Of a DNA stretch of 24,102 nt, positions 1 to 7,652 are shown piece after piece. The position numbers were made by a program, and so were the translations under genes. The stretch covers positions 1 to 24,102 of the forward strand of contig JBGQJK010000014.1 of assembly GCA_041499035.1 (NCBI GenBank), read 5' to 3'. The notes under the pieces are model-generated. The model searched no databases. It saw only the letters and a list, made by a program, of their open reading frames with translations, and had not been told where the DNA came from. How positions within the stretch are numbered: the first letter of the stretch is position 1; the number at the start of each line of letters is the position of its first letter. The DNA is from DATFUL01 sp041499035. GTDB lineage: Bacteria > Patescibacteriota > Microgenomatia > UBA8517.

Positions 1-199
1 AAATCAATTTTTCGTTTCTGTCCAGTATTCGTGTTGATACGGGCTGACTGTTGGCAAGATTTACGGGAAGGGGAATTCCCCAAAATAAATAAAGAAGAAC
101 TCCTGTCACAACGACTATAAATACGGCCCTTTTCCGTGATTTTGCTGAGTTAAACTGACTGCTTATAAATAGTCCTATTTTTGCAAAAAGATTCTTCAT
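1..199 (-). CDS. Penicillin-binding protein (peptidoglycan glycosyltransferase), N-terminal fragment
   Basis: The first 66 codons of a gene that runs off the left edge, starting at the ATG at 199-197. The product would be a bifunctional class A penicillin-binding protein that polymerises peptidoglycan on the outer face of the membrane. Visible: a short basic N-terminus, one membrane anchor (about residues 25-41, hydrophobic and ending LYLFWG), then IPLP and PVSTRILDRNEKLI. The last stretch is the typical junction ahead of the transglycosylase domain in PBP1A/1C proteins (P-x-S-T-x-I-x-D-R-N-x-x-L). The catalytic domains lie outside the window, so the 1A/1C subclass is open. A TATAAT box on the minus strand (212-207) ends 7 bases before the ATG, so the mRNA is probably leaderless. 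It diverges from the HEPN gene at 217. Family call from known motifs; no catalytic residue is visible. Confidence 0.72.
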   Translation of the reverse strand, partial: MKNLFAKIGLFISSQFNSAKSRKRAVFIVVVTGVLLYLFWGIPLPVNLANSQPVSTRILDRNEKLI

Positions 200-206
200 G
201 GGTTAA

Positions 207-214
207 ATTATACT
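207..214. promoter_or_regulatory. Overlapping divergent -10 elements
   Basis: On the minus strand, TATAAT (212-207) sits 7 bases before the ATG of the penicillin-binding protein, the spacing expected if transcription starts at the start codon. On the plus strand, TATACT (209-214) overlaps it but ends only 2 bases before ATG 217, so its use for the HEPN gene is doubtful. The gap between the two start codons is only 17 bases. Confidence 0.5.
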
Positions 215-216
215 GT

Positions 217-717
217 ATGGACGCTCTTGAGCAAAAAATGTGGTGGGGGTACCTAGGGCGGGACTTGCAAAAACTTCTTGAAACCTCAATGTATTTAATC
301 TCCGTAGTTCAAAGCTGGGGAGCCGATCTGCCCGGGCCAGAAAAAGAGTTTGACGACTATGCATTTGTAGTTTTTCCTGCGGCCAAAGCCTACGAAGGTT
401 TTTTGAAAAAAATGTTTCTTGATCTCAAATTTATTACCGAGGAAGATTATTATGGTAAGCATTTTAGAATAGGTAAATCACTCAATCCGTCTCTACCTAA
501 AGAAATTAGGAAGGAAGAAGTTTACGGTAAGCTTGTTAATTACTGTGGGGGCAAGACACTCGCCGATAATTTATGGGAAACGTGGAGAATTTGCCGGAAC
601 CTGACCTTTCATTGGTTCCCGAATGAAAAGAACTCAATAACGCTTAGTGAAGCGGTTGAACGGGTTAACATGATAATTTCCGCAATTGATGAAGCATTCA
701 AGGAGTGTAAGATATAA
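217..717 (+). CDS. HEPN-domain protein, putative RNase toxin-like (RnlA HEPN-type)
   Basis: A 166-residue soluble protein, mainly helical. The motif that identifies it is R127-N-L-T-F-H132 within RICRNLTFHWFP, an Rx4H of the RN-type that forms the active site of HEPN ribonucleases. A preceding helix, FPAAKAYEGFLKKMF (residues 53-67), resembles the conserved helix of the RnlA/LsoA C-terminal HEPN domain. HEPN proteins of this kind cleave RNA in toxin-antitoxin or phage-defence systems; whether this one does is inference. There is no antitoxin-like gene beside it: the neighbours are a penicillin-binding protein (divergent) and a CPBP protease 12 bases downstream. The reading frame is open back to a TTG at 181, but that start would overlap the divergent gene; ATG 217 or ATG 238 is more likely. 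It could instead be a non-toxic HEPN protein binding nucleotides. Confidence 0.55.
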   Translation: MDALEQKMWWGYLGRDLQKLLETSMYLISVVQSWGADLPGPEKEFDDYAFVVFPAAKAYEGFLKKMFLDLKFITEEDYYGKHFRIGKSLNPSLPKEIRKEEVYGKLVNYCGGKTLADNLWETWRICRNLTFHWFPNEKNSITLSEAVERVNMIISAIDEAFKECKI

Positions 718-723
718 TATAAT
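713..723 (+). promoter_or_regulatory. Double TATAAT -10 box of the CPBP gene
   Basis: Two TATAAT boxes overlap by one base (713-718 and 718-723). The second ends exactly 6 bases before the ATG at 730, placing transcription start at or next to the start codon. The first box overlaps the stop codon of the HEPN gene. Confidence 0.6.
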
Positions 724-729
724 AGTTAA

Positions 730-1404
730 ATGGCTGCCAAAGTTAACAGGACAACCAAAGTTAATAAAACCGCAATTATTAAAGATGTAACAATCTACGC
801 TAGTTATCTGGTAATTGTTTGGGCATTCTACAGATTTCTTTTCCAGTTTCCCAATGACGTTGAGGAGCTGGTTATTAAACCGGTGCTTTGGCTTCTACCC
901 TTAATCTACTTTGTCCGTAAAGAACGGGTGGGACTCGGCTCCCTCGGCATCACCCTTAAGAATCTTTTTCCATCGGTCTATCTTTCACTAGGGCTTGGAT
1001 CGTTATTTGTGATTGAAGGCGTCTTAACCAACTATATTAAGTACGGCCATCTGAACTTTGGCGCAAATATAGGGTCCATGCCCCTGATGTCTTCTTTGGG
1101 TCTTAGCTTTGCGACTGCATTTTCGGAAGAAACCGCATTCAGAGGATATATCTATAATAGATTGGTAAGTGTTATGAGGGGGGAGTGGGCTCCCAATCTT
1201 ATTCAATCGGTTGTCTGGACGGCAATACACGTACCCATAGCATTTTTTGTCTGGAAATATACTTTGCCACAGGCCTTGATCTATCTGTTTATAACTGCTC
1301 TTTTTGGAATTGGCTCGGCATTCATTTTTGGCAGAACTAAAAATGTTTTCGGCTCCATTTTTCTCCACGTCCTTTGGGAATGGCCGATTATTCTTTTCCG
1401 GTAA
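730..1404 (+). CDS. CPBP family intramembrane metalloprotease (Abi/CAAX-type)
   Basis: A 224-residue polytopic membrane protein of the CPBP (CAAX protease and bacteriocin-processing) family, glutamate/histidine membrane proteases. Motif 1 is EETAFRGYIYNR with E133, E134 and R138; motif 2 has H167 in WTAIHVPIAFF; motif 3 has H213 in GSIFLHVLWEW. These are the expected catalytic and metal-binding residues, so it is probably active. Hydrophobic segments lie near residues 18-38, 50-62, 82-100, 117-131, 158-175, 181-200 and 206-222. The substrate cannot be told: family members process prenylated proteins, bacteriocins or signalling proteins. It begins 12 bases after the HEPN gene but has its own leaderless-type promoter. 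The stop codon TAA is also the first three bases of a dispersed hairpin repeat (1402-1418). Confidence 0.85.
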   Translation: MAAKVNRTTKVNKTAIIKDVTIYASYLVIVWAFYRFLFQFPNDVEELVIKPVLWLLPLIYFVRKERVGLGSLGITLKNLFPSVYLSLGLGSLFVIEGVLTNYIKYGHLNFGANIGSMPLMSSLGLSFATAFSEETAFRGYIYNRLVSVMRGEWAPNLIQSVVWTAIHVPIAFFVWKYTLPQALIYLFITALFGIGSAFIFGRTKNVFGSIFLHVLWEWPIILFR

Positions 1405-1418
1405 GCAAAGCTTGGCCA
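1402..1418 (+). repeat. Dispersed TAAGC hairpin repeat, copy 1
   Basis: TAAGCAAAGCTTGGCCA. AAGC pairs with GCTT across three bases. The same word recurs at 21337-21353 with one mismatch (16 of 17) and in shorter form at 11784, 11806 and 17112. A second small stem (CCAG/CTGG, 1416-1431) follows, as it does in the 21337 copy. The copy begins with the stop codon of the protease gene. Confidence 0.6.
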
Positions 1419-1435
1419 GTCAGAGCCCTGGTAAC

Positions 1436-1464
1436 TTGACATAGTTTCCAGAGGGGGCTACTAT
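1436..1464 (+). promoter_or_regulatory. Sigma70-type promoter of the DUF5667-like gene
   Basis: TTGACA (1436-1441), a 17-base spacer, then TACTAT (1459-1464). Start of transcription is predicted near 1471, leaving about 6 bases before ATG 1477. It is the best complete -35/-10 pair in the window. Confidence 0.7.
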
Positions 1465-1476
1465 TACAAATACCCG

Positions 1477-2112
1477 ATGATGAGGAAATATTTATACGGA
1501 GTCGTCGCATTTGTCCTTGCTTTCGCAATTCTTTCGGTTTCGGTTTTAAGATGTTCCTTAGTTTCGCGCGCTTACGGTTATACAGCGCCCGTTTTGGCTG
1601 CAGTTGCTGTACCCACACCTACCCCTAAAGTTGACTATGTTCTTCCGTACCCTGGCGGAGTCTTGCCCGATAGCTGGCTTTGGTATTTTAAAGCAATAAG
1701 AGACAGATTTCAGTATACGATTACTACGGATCCACTTAAAAAGGCCGACTTGGCGCTTCTTTTTTCGGACAAACGCTTGGGTGCAGCTCAGACTCTTTTT
1801 GAAAATAAAAAGCCCGATATCGCTTTGAGCACTCTGCAAAAGGGCGAGAAGTATCTGGAACAGGCCGTGTCCGATGAGGCAATTGCAAGGAAGGCGGGGC
1901 TAAATACAAACGACTTCCTGATTAAACTTGCTAATGCCTCTCTTAAACACAGACAGGTAATTGAGGAAAAGCTGATGCCCCTCGCTCCCGAGGATCTTAA
2001 GCCTGAGGTTGTTAAGGCGGAAGATTACTCAAAAAACACCTATAAATTATGCCGTGATGTGCTTAGTTCAAAGGGAGTAGCTGTGCCAAAAGATCCGTTT
2101 AATGGGCAATAG
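1477..2112 (+). CDS. DUF5667-like exported protein
   Basis: A 211-residue protein with an N-terminal membrane segment or signal peptide (residues 5-25, VVAFVLAFAILSVSVL), a Pro/Thr/Ala linker (VAVPTPTPK) and an extracytoplasmic helical domain. The linker is followed by LPYPGGVLPDSWLWYFKAIRDRF and then DPLKKADLALLFSDKRLGAA, the pattern of DUF5667 domains (LPxSxxYxxK ... DPxKKAxLxLxxAxxRLxE), common in Patescibacteria and Actinobacteria. No enzymatic residue is recognisable and the family has no settled function; a role at the cell surface is inference. ATG 1477 is followed at once by a second ATG (1480); either may be used. It stands alone between a good promoter and a long intergenic region. 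Confidence 0.6.
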   Translation: MMRKYLYGVVAFVLAFAILSVSVLRCSLVSRAYGYTAPVLAAVAVPTPTPKVDYVLPYPGGVLPDSWLWYFKAIRDRFQYTITTDPLKKADLALLFSDKRLGAAQTLFENKKPDIALSTLQKGEKYLEQAVSDEAIARKAGLNTNDFLIKLANASLKHRQVIEEKLMPLAPEDLKPEVVKAEDYSKNTYKLCRDVLSSKGVAVPKDPFNGQ

Positions 2113-2261
2113 TAATCAACTTTGTCTGCATTTTTTGAACCGGACTCAACTATCTTCAACTACTTCTCAATAATATTTCCGCAAAAACTTCAGGAATTCC
2201 TTTTTTTCATGCGTAGCCCGAGCTTAGGGTGATACCTTTTGCACTAAATGTTGATAGTTGA

Positions 2262-2301
2262 CCACTATAGAGGTGGTGTTAGAGTATCTAATATATCGCT
2301 A
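2262..2301 (+). promoter_or_regulatory. Possible degenerate NrdR boxes
   Basis: NrdR binds pairs of 16-base boxes (consensus acaCwAtATaTwGtgt). Bases 2262-2277 match the left half (CCACTATA) within an ACCAC/GTGGT inverted repeat, and 2286-2301 match the core (AATATATcG). Their centres are 24 bases apart, not the usual two or three full turns, and each has several mismatches. Weak; suggested mainly by position ahead of nrdR-nrdJ. Confidence 0.25.
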
Positions 2302-2357
2302 GTTGTAGTGTTTTTCTTTTACATTCGTGAAATAAAAATTCCTGCATCTTTCTTTGC

Positions 2358-2383
2358 CGAACTTTCTTCGAAAAGAAAGTTCG
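2358..2383 (+). promoter_or_regulatory. Perfect 11-bp hairpin next to the nrdR start
   Basis: CGAACTTTCTT (2358-2368), loop CGAA, AAGAAAGTTCG (2373-2383). It ends 7 bases before ATG 2391. There is no U-tract after it, so it is not an ordinary terminator. It could control ribosome access to nrdR or be a protein-binding site. Confidence 0.6.
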
Positions 2384-2390
2384 ATAACGT

Positions 2391-2828
2391 ATGAAATGTC
2401 CATTTTGCGGAAAGGTAGACTCGCAGGTTTTGGAAAGTAGAACGGTAGACGCCGGAGGAGCGATTAGGCGGCGCAGGGAATGCAGTAAATGTGGTAAGCG
2501 TTTTACTACATTTGAAAAAATAAGAGGCAGCGTTCTTTGGGTAATCAAAAAAGATGGCAGGCGAGAGCCTTTCGACAGGGAGAAAATTAAACACGGAATT
2601 TTAAGAGCGGTTCAGAAGCGGCCGGTTTCGATGGAAACGGTTGAAAAAATAATAGATGACGTTGAACGCGAAATGCTAAGAAGTGAAGGTCAGGAAATCG
2701 CTTCTCGGGTAATAGGAAGCGCAGTTCTTAAGAGATTAAAAAAGGTTGATAAAGTGGCCTGGCTAAGGTTTGCAAGTGTATACCTTGAGTTTGAAGATCT
2801 GACAGATTTTGAAAAGCTTATCAAGTAA
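2391..2828 (+). CDS. nrdR: Transcriptional repressor NrdR
   Basis: A 145-residue regulator of ribonucleotide reductase genes. A zinc ribbon occupies residues 1-45 with C3-x2-C6 (CPFC) and C31-x2-C34 (CSKC). An ATP-cone follows (about residues 49-135, beginning VIKKDGRREPFDREKI). NrdR senses ATP/dATP through the cone and represses nrd operons when dATP is plentiful. Length and both domains are standard. It lies directly upstream of two ribonucleotide reductase genes, the second of which carries its own ATP-cone, so co-regulation by adenine nucleotides is likely. The gap to the next start codon is 4 bases, implying one transcript. An 11-bp hairpin sits immediately before its ATG, and there is no clear Shine-Dalgarno site. 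Confidence 0.95.
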   Translation: MKCPFCGKVDSQVLESRTVDAGGAIRRRRECSKCGKRFTTFEKIRGSVLWVIKKDGRREPFDREKIKHGILRAVQKRPVSMETVEKIIDDVEREMLRSEGQEIASRVIGSAVLKRLKKVDKVAWLRFASVYLEFEDLTDFEKLIK

Positions 2829-2832
2829 AAAC

Positions 2833-5274
2833 ATGGAACTACAAACGACACAAAAACCGCGAAGAAAAAATACCAAGTTTGTCTACAAGAACGGGGCCAC
2901 TCACATAACAATGGATGACTTGTCGGCGCCCACATATCAGGAAGTTACCACAAACATAAGAAAGAAAATAGGCGAAATGCCGAAGTTGCCTGCGGGGCTT
3001 ACTAAAGGAGACTGGACGGAGCAAGCTCTTAAGGTTTTGGGGGAGAGGTATTTGATGAAGAACGATAAGCTTGAGCCTATTGAAACACCGGAACAGATGG
3101 TTTGGAGAGTCGCTTGGGAAATAGCTTCGGCTGAGGCCGTTTGGGGTGCTAAGAAAAAGAAAGTTGATAGCCTTGCTAGGGATTTTTATGACATGATGGT
3201 CACAAGAAAATTCCTGCCGAATTCGCCGACCCTTATGAATGCTGGCACCGGAAACGGGCTTCAATATTCTGCATGTTTTGTATTGCCGGTGGGTGACTCG
3301 TTAATTGATATTTTTGATGCGATTAAATATCAGGCAATAATTCATCAAACGGGCGGGGGAACGGGGTTTGCTTTCAGCAGAGTCCGCCCGGGTGGATCGG
3401 TTGTTAAATCTTCCTCGGGAACCGCGTCGGGACCGGTTTCCTTTATGAAGATTTTTGACGCTGCAACCAACGAGATTAAGCAAGGTGGAAAGCGTCGCGG
3501 AGCAAACATGGGAATTCTCCGCGTTGATCACCCCGACATAATGGAATTTATTCATTGCAAAGAGGAGGGTGGAATAACAAATTTCAATATTTCCGTGGCA
3601 GTAACCGATCCGTTTATGGAGGCATATTATAAAGACGAAGATTATAGTTTGATTGACCCACGGAGCAAAAAAGTTGTTGGTAGTTTAAACGCAAGACATG
3701 TTTTTGATGAAATTGCAAACGGCGCGTGGCGAACGGGGGATCCGGGTCTTATTTTTTTGGACAGAATAAATGCCGGCACCGCCAACCCGATTCCCGTTTT
3801 GGGGCCTGTTGAGTCTACCAATCCTTGCGGGGAGCAGCCGCTTTATCCGTATGACGCCTGTAATCTGGGTAGTATTTTTCTGGGTTATTTTGTCCACGAC
3901 GGGGCGATAGATTGGCAAGGTTTGGGTAGAGTTGCCCGGATGGCGACCCGTTTTTTGGATAATGTAATTGAAGTTAATCCATATCCCTTAGAGCAAATCA
4001 GAAAAACCGTTTATAATAGTAGACGCATCGGGTTGGGGGTTGGTGGCTGGAGCGACATGCTAGTTGAACTTGGTATTCCTTTTGATAGTGAGGAGGCATT
4101 GGTTTTGGCCGAAAAGGTAATGAAGTTTATTCAGGAAGAGTCACTCGACGAGGATAGAAATCTTGCTAAAGAGCGAGGCCCTTTCCCACTTTTTCCGCTA
4201 TCAATTTACAGGGAAGAGACCCCCAGGAGAAATTCTACAATTACAACTATTGCGCCCACTGGAACAATCTCAATTCTTGCGGGGTCTTCTAGCGGCTGTG
4301 AACCCATGTTTGCTATCGCTTATCAGCACATAGTCAAAGACAAGCACTTGAACAGAAAATTGACTTTTGTTGAGCCGAGATTTGAAAAAGTAGCAAAAGC
4401 AAGAGGTTTTTGGAGTGAAGAAATGATGACCAAAATCGGCGAACACGGTGTTATCCGCGGTATGGAGGAGATACCTCAGGATGTGCGCGCCGTTTTTGGA
4501 ACCGCGCATGAGATTGATCCCGAGTGGCATATCAAAATTCAGGCCGCTTTCCAGAAGTACACCGAAAACGCAGTCAGTAAGACCATAAATCTTAGGCATG
4601 ACTCAACGGTCGACGATGTCAAAAAAGCCTACCTTATGGCTTGGGAAACAAATTGCAAAGGCATAACAATTTTTAGGGACGGCAGCAAAGATGCGCAAGT
4701 TCTTAATTTGGGAACCAATAATGGGGAGAAGAAGGAAGAAATTACTCCGGAAACTCAGGTTGTTTTGGAAAGGCCTGTAAGAGTTGAGGGGGCGACTTAT
4801 AAAATTTTAACCCCGCTAGGTAAGGCCTTTATAACCATTAACCAGGACGATAAAGGAGACCCATTTGAGATATTTATAATGATCGGAAAAGCGGGAAGTG
4901 AGGTTTCGGCCATGGCGGAGGCGTTGGGGCGGGTAATTTCCACAACTTTAAGATTTGGCAATCATTTGCCAGCCAAAGAACGTGCCCGCGAGATTATGGA
5001 GCAACTTCAGGGAATCGGCGGAGGCAGATCAGTTGGCTTTGGTCCAAATAAAGTTAGATCATTGCCCGACGCTGTGGCTAAGGCCATCGGAATGCATTTT
5101 GGGTTTTCAAGCAAGGTTAACGGAGCTTCAACCGAGGTGGTGGCTCAACAATTTGAGGAGAAGATCCAGATAGAGAATAAAGTCGGAGATATTTGCCCGA
5201 GCTGCGGCGCACCGGCCTTCGTTTATGAAGAAGGCTGCGCCAAATGTCATGTTTGCGGGCACTCCGAGTGTTAA
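2833..5274 (+). CDS. nrdJ: Adenosylcobalamin-dependent (class II) ribonucleotide reductase, copy 1
   Basis: An 813-residue class II reductase that converts ribonucleotides to deoxyribonucleotides with adenosylcobalamin as radical source. Catalytic signatures: NPCGE with N330, C332 (thiyl radical) and E334; redox cysteines C148 (SACFVLP) and C343 (ACNLGS); substrate loops NSPTLMNAGT (about residues 130-139) and TIAPTGT (472-478). After the barrel comes a TSCPD-like domain (about 640-760), then a C-terminal cysteine cluster (C788, C791, C802, C805, C808, C813) suited to re-reducing the active site and possibly binding zinc. No ATP-cone at the N-terminus. Start set at ATG 2833, 4 bases after nrdR; an upstream TTG would overlap nrdR by 20 bases. 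A different paralog follows 14 bases downstream, and a cobalamin adenosyltransferase lies further along. Confidence 0.95.
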   Translation: MELQTTQKPRRKNTKFVYKNGATHITMDDLSAPTYQEVTTNIRKKIGEMPKLPAGLTKGDWTEQALKVLGERYLMKNDKLEPIETPEQMVWRVAWEIASAEAVWGAKKKKVDSLARDFYDMMVTRKFLPNSPTLMNAGTGNGLQYSACFVLPVGDSLIDIFDAIKYQAIIHQTGGGTGFAFSRVRPGGSVVKSSSGTASGPVSFMKIFDAATNEIKQGGKRRGANMGILRVDHPDIMEFIHCKEEGGITNFNISVAVTDPFMEAYYKDEDYSLIDPRSKKVVGSLNARHVFDEIANGAWRTGDPGLIFLDRINAGTANPIPVLGPVESTNPCGEQPLYPYDACNLGSIFLGYFVHDGAIDWQGLGRVARMATRFLDNVIEVNPYPLEQIRKTVYNSRRIGLGVGGWSDMLVELGIPFDSEEALVLAEKVMKFIQEESLDEDRNLAKERGPFPLFPLSIYREETPRRNSTITTIAPTGTISILAGSSSGCEPMFAIAYQHIVKDKHLNRKLTFVEPRFEKVAKARGFWSEEMMTKIGEHGVIRGMEEIPQDVRAVFGTAHEIDPEWHIKIQAAFQKYTENAVSKTINLRHDSTVDDVKKAYLMAWETNCKGITIFRDGSKDAQVLNLGTNNGEKKEEITPETQVVLERPVRVEGATYKILTPLGKAFITINQDDKGDPFEIFIMIGKAGSEVSAMAEALGRVISTTLRFGNHLPAKERAREIMEQLQGIGGGRSVGFGPNKVRSLPDAVAKAIGMHFGFSSKVNGASTEVVAQQFEEKIQIENKVGDICPSCGAPAFVYEEGCAKCHVCGHSEC

Positions 5275-5288
5275 AAAAAATAGTCCAT

Positions 5289-7442
5289 ATGAGCAACCTC
5301 CAACAAAAAAAAGTACACAAGCTTAACGGAACCGATGAAGATTTTGATCCTCAAAAAATAACCAAAAGCATCTGGCTTGCTGCGCAGAATGTCGGGGGAA
5401 CCGATGACAAGTTGCCCCAGCTTTTGGCAAAGCAGGTTTTTGGTTTTCTGGAAAATAAACTGAACGGGGAGTTAAAAGTGCCAAGCATGATGATAGGCGA
5501 AGCTGTTGAGAAGATATTAATTGAAAACGGCCACGCAAAAACTGCAAAAGCTTTTATAGTCTACAGGGAAAATAAAAAACATCTCAGGCAAGACAAAACC
5601 TCGCTTGGTGTGACCGATGATATAGGTTTTTCCTACAACACTCTTTATATTCTTAAGCAAAGATATCTAAAAAGGAACGAAAAAGGGGAAGTTACCGAGA
5701 CTCCGCGGGAAATGATTAAAAGGATTGCAAAACATCTTTCTGCTGCCGAGAAAACTCTGGCTAAGAGGAAATATTATTTTAAAAAATTTTTGGACCTCAT
5801 GGTCGCGTTTGATTTTCTTCCTGGAACACGTACTATTACAAATGCGGGAAAGGATAAAGCGCAGCTGGCAAATTGTTTTGTCTGGCCGATGCAGGACGAC
5901 ATAAATGATGTTTTTGATATTCTACATAAGTCAACGCTTATAAAGAAAAACGGTGGCGGCTGCGGCTATAATTTTTCCAAAATCCGTCCCGAAGGCGACA
6001 CGGTGGGTGGAATTCCGGAACTTGCTGCGGGACCTGTCAAAATGATTGAGATGTTTGACATGATGACGGCTTTATTCCGACAGGAAGGCAAATACGAAAG
6101 CGGAAATATGGCAATTCTTAATGCGGACCATCCCGATATTTTTAATTTTATTTCCGCCAAGCAAAATGACGGTTATTTAAGTAAGACAAATATTTCGGTT
6201 GGAATCACGGACAAGTTTATGAATGCCGCCACTGCCGGTGAGGACTGGGATCTAATTAATCCCAGGACGGGTAAAGTAGTCAATACGGTTAACGCAAAAT
6301 CAATTCTCGACCTGATGGCAACCATGGCTTGGCAAACAGGGGACCCCGGTATAATTAATCTTTCGGCAATTAATAGGGGAACAGACAGGGCCAACCCACT
6401 TCTTAAGAAGGAAGGACCGATCTGGGCAACAAATCCCTGCGGGGAAGTTCCTTTATATCCTTTTGAGTCCTGCAATTTGGGCTATGTTAACTTTACGAAA
6501 TTTGTTAAAGACGGGGAGCTTGATTTTACGCGCCTTGCGGAAGCGATGAAGGTAGCGGTGAGACTAATGGACAATGTTATAGAGGCTTCTTGGTTCCCTG
6601 TTACCGAAGTGGACAAATCGGTTAGGGATCATAGACGTATTGGAATCGGGGGAGTGGGCTGGGCGGAAGTTCTGGTCCGGCTCGGGATTCCATATGACAG
6701 TGAAGAAGCCTTTACTCTGGCGGAAAAACTGGTTAAGACTATGTATAAATCAGCCTTTGAGGCGTCACTTGAAATTGCCAAGGAAAAAGGAGCCTTCCCG
6801 CTTGTCAAAAATTCCATCTGGGCAAAAGACAAAGTTAAGCCGAGGAATGTTGCCCTTTTAACGTTCCCGCCAAGCTCAGGCAACGCCGTGATTTGCGAGA
6901 CAACTTTCGGGGTCGAGCCATATTTCGCGCTTGCTTATGAGCAGAATGTAATGGAAGGCATGAGGCTAAAGACCGTGGTCCCACTTTTGGTCGAGAAGCT
7001 TAAAGAGGAGGGAATCTACTCCGAGGCCTTAATCCAAAAAATTATAAGTAATCATGGCAGTATCCAAGGCATAAAGGAAATTCCGGCTAAAATCAGGAAA
7101 ATTTTTAAAGTGGCGCACGACATAAACTGGAAAGATCATATTAAAATGCAGGCTGCCTTCCAGAAATGGACGGATAACGCGATAACAAAAACTATTAATA
7201 TGAATAGTGACGCCACGCCGAATGACATCCGTGATGCATACATCTTGGCCTGGAAACTAGGCTGTAAAGGGCTCACGGTTTACAGGGACCATACCAAGAA
7301 AGATCAGGTTTTTGAATTCGGAGACGGCCAAACCCAAAATAATAATGCAATTAAAATGTGTCCCAACTGCGACATTCCGCTCAAAAGGGATAAAAAATGC
7401 CTCAAGTGCGAACGCTGCGGGTTTTCGACTTGTGAATTATGA
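5289..7442 (+). CDS. Class II ribonucleotide reductase-like protein, copy 2 with ATP-cone
   Basis: A 717-residue paralog of the preceding reductase. It begins with an ATP-cone (residues 8-95, VHKLNGTDEDFDPQKITKSIW onward), the allosteric activity domain that copy 1 lacks. The core keeps C196 (NCFVWP), NPCGE (N382, C384, E386) and C395 (SCNLGY), so the radical and redox chemistry looks intact. It differs in the phosphate-loop region: the family's APTGT is here FPPSSGN (526-532), and GGGCGYNFSKIRP replaces GGGTGFAFSRVRP. There is no TSCPD-like domain. A C-terminal cysteine cluster (C691, C694, C704, C707, C710, C715) resembles that of copy 1. Start taken at ATG 5289, 14 bases after copy 1; an in-frame ATG at 5244 would overlap it. 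The stop overlaps the next ATG (ATGA). It may act as a second enzyme or as a partner subunit of copy 1. Confidence 0.88.
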   Translation: MSNLQQKKVHKLNGTDEDFDPQKITKSIWLAAQNVGGTDDKLPQLLAKQVFGFLENKLNGELKVPSMMIGEAVEKILIENGHAKTAKAFIVYRENKKHLRQDKTSLGVTDDIGFSYNTLYILKQRYLKRNEKGEVTETPREMIKRIAKHLSAAEKTLAKRKYYFKKFLDLMVAFDFLPGTRTITNAGKDKAQLANCFVWPMQDDINDVFDILHKSTLIKKNGGGCGYNFSKIRPEGDTVGGIPELAAGPVKMIEMFDMMTALFRQEGKYESGNMAILNADHPDIFNFISAKQNDGYLSKTNISVGITDKFMNAATAGEDWDLINPRTGKVVNTVNAKSILDLMATMAWQTGDPGIINLSAINRGTDRANPLLKKEGPIWATNPCGEVPLYPFESCNLGYVNFTKFVKDGELDFTRLAEAMKVAVRLMDNVIEASWFPVTEVDKSVRDHRRIGIGGVGWAEVLVRLGIPYDSEEAFTLAEKLVKTMYKSAFEASLEIAKEKGAFPLVKNSIWAKDKVKPRNVALLTFPPSSGNAVICETTFGVEPYFALAYEQNVMEGMRLKTVVPLLVEKLKEEGIYSEALIQKIISNHGSIQGIKEIPAKIRKIFKVAHDINWKDHIKMQAAFQKWTDNAITKTINMNSDATPNDIRDAYILAWKLGCKGLTVYRDHTKKDQVFEFGDGQTQNNNAIKMCPNCDIPLKRDKKCLKCERCGFSTCEL

Positions 7443-7639
7443 CGAATGTGCCGCCTCTATTTTTTAAATACACAAATTGGGAAGGAAAAACCGCAATTCG
7501 AAAAGTTATTCCTATAAAGTTATGGTACGGCCATACCGACTATCATAAAAATGACACATGGCTCCTGAAAGCCACTGATGTTGAGAAAAACGCCGAGCGC
7601 GATTTTTCCGTCAACGACATTCATCAATTTTTGAAGTAG
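7439..7639 (+). CDS. Small conserved protein coupled to the reductase
   Basis: A 66-residue protein translated from an ATG that overlaps the reductase stop (ATGA), so translational coupling is expected. The sequence looks like a small beta-rich domain: LFFKYTNWEGKTAIRKVIPIKLWYG, then YHKNDTWLLKATDVEKNAERDFSVNDI. The pattern of a beta-strand start, IPIKLWYG, and a WLLKAxDxxKxxxRDF end resembles short stand-alone proteins found next to nucleotide-metabolism genes and is loosely like a WYL domain. I do not recognise a defined function. Its fixed position between a class II reductase and the cobalamin adenosyltransferase suggests a role with nucleotides or B12. There is no membrane segment or cysteine cluster. 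Confidence 0.6.
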   Translation: MTNVPPLFFKYTNWEGKTAIRKVIPIKLWYGHTDYHKNDTWLLKATDVEKNAERDFSVNDIHQFLK

Positions 7640-7645
7640 TATAAT
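7640..7645 (+). promoter_or_regulatory. TATAAT -10 box of the adenosyltransferase gene
   Basis: TATAAT begins at the base after the stop codon of the 66-residue gene and ends 7 bases before ATG 7653. This predicts a leaderless transcript starting at the adenosyltransferase gene, separate from the reductase transcript. Confidence 0.55.
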
Positions 7646-7652
7646 TGCCAAA

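Larger units (their letters stand above)
2113..2390 (+). other. Structured intergenic region upstream of nrdR
   Basis: 278 bases without a convincing gene. It holds a 9-base perfect inverted repeat, TCAACTATC (2146-2154) with GATAGTTGA (2253-2261), which would enclose 98 bases; a palindrome AGGAATTCCT (about 2191-2200) running into a T-tract that could end the upstream transcript; an ACCAC/GTGGT inverted repeat (2261-2277); and an 11-bp hairpin just before nrdR. It could be a leader RNA or a set of operator sites for the nrd genes. No cobalamin riboswitch core was found. Confidence 0.4.

Noticed and set aside
181..216. Upstream TTG start for the HEPN protein
   Set aside because: It would overlap the divergent penicillin-binding protein start and its promoter.
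2113..2390. Cobalamin riboswitch ahead of the B12-dependent reductases
   Set aside because: The conserved B12-box (AGCCAGGAGACC-type) and the GGGAA/GCCACTG core segments are not present on either strand.
5244..5288. Upstream ATG for the second reductase, inside the first
   Set aside because: The extra 15 residues copy the cysteine-tail region in another frame; the ATP-cone begins right after ATG 5289.
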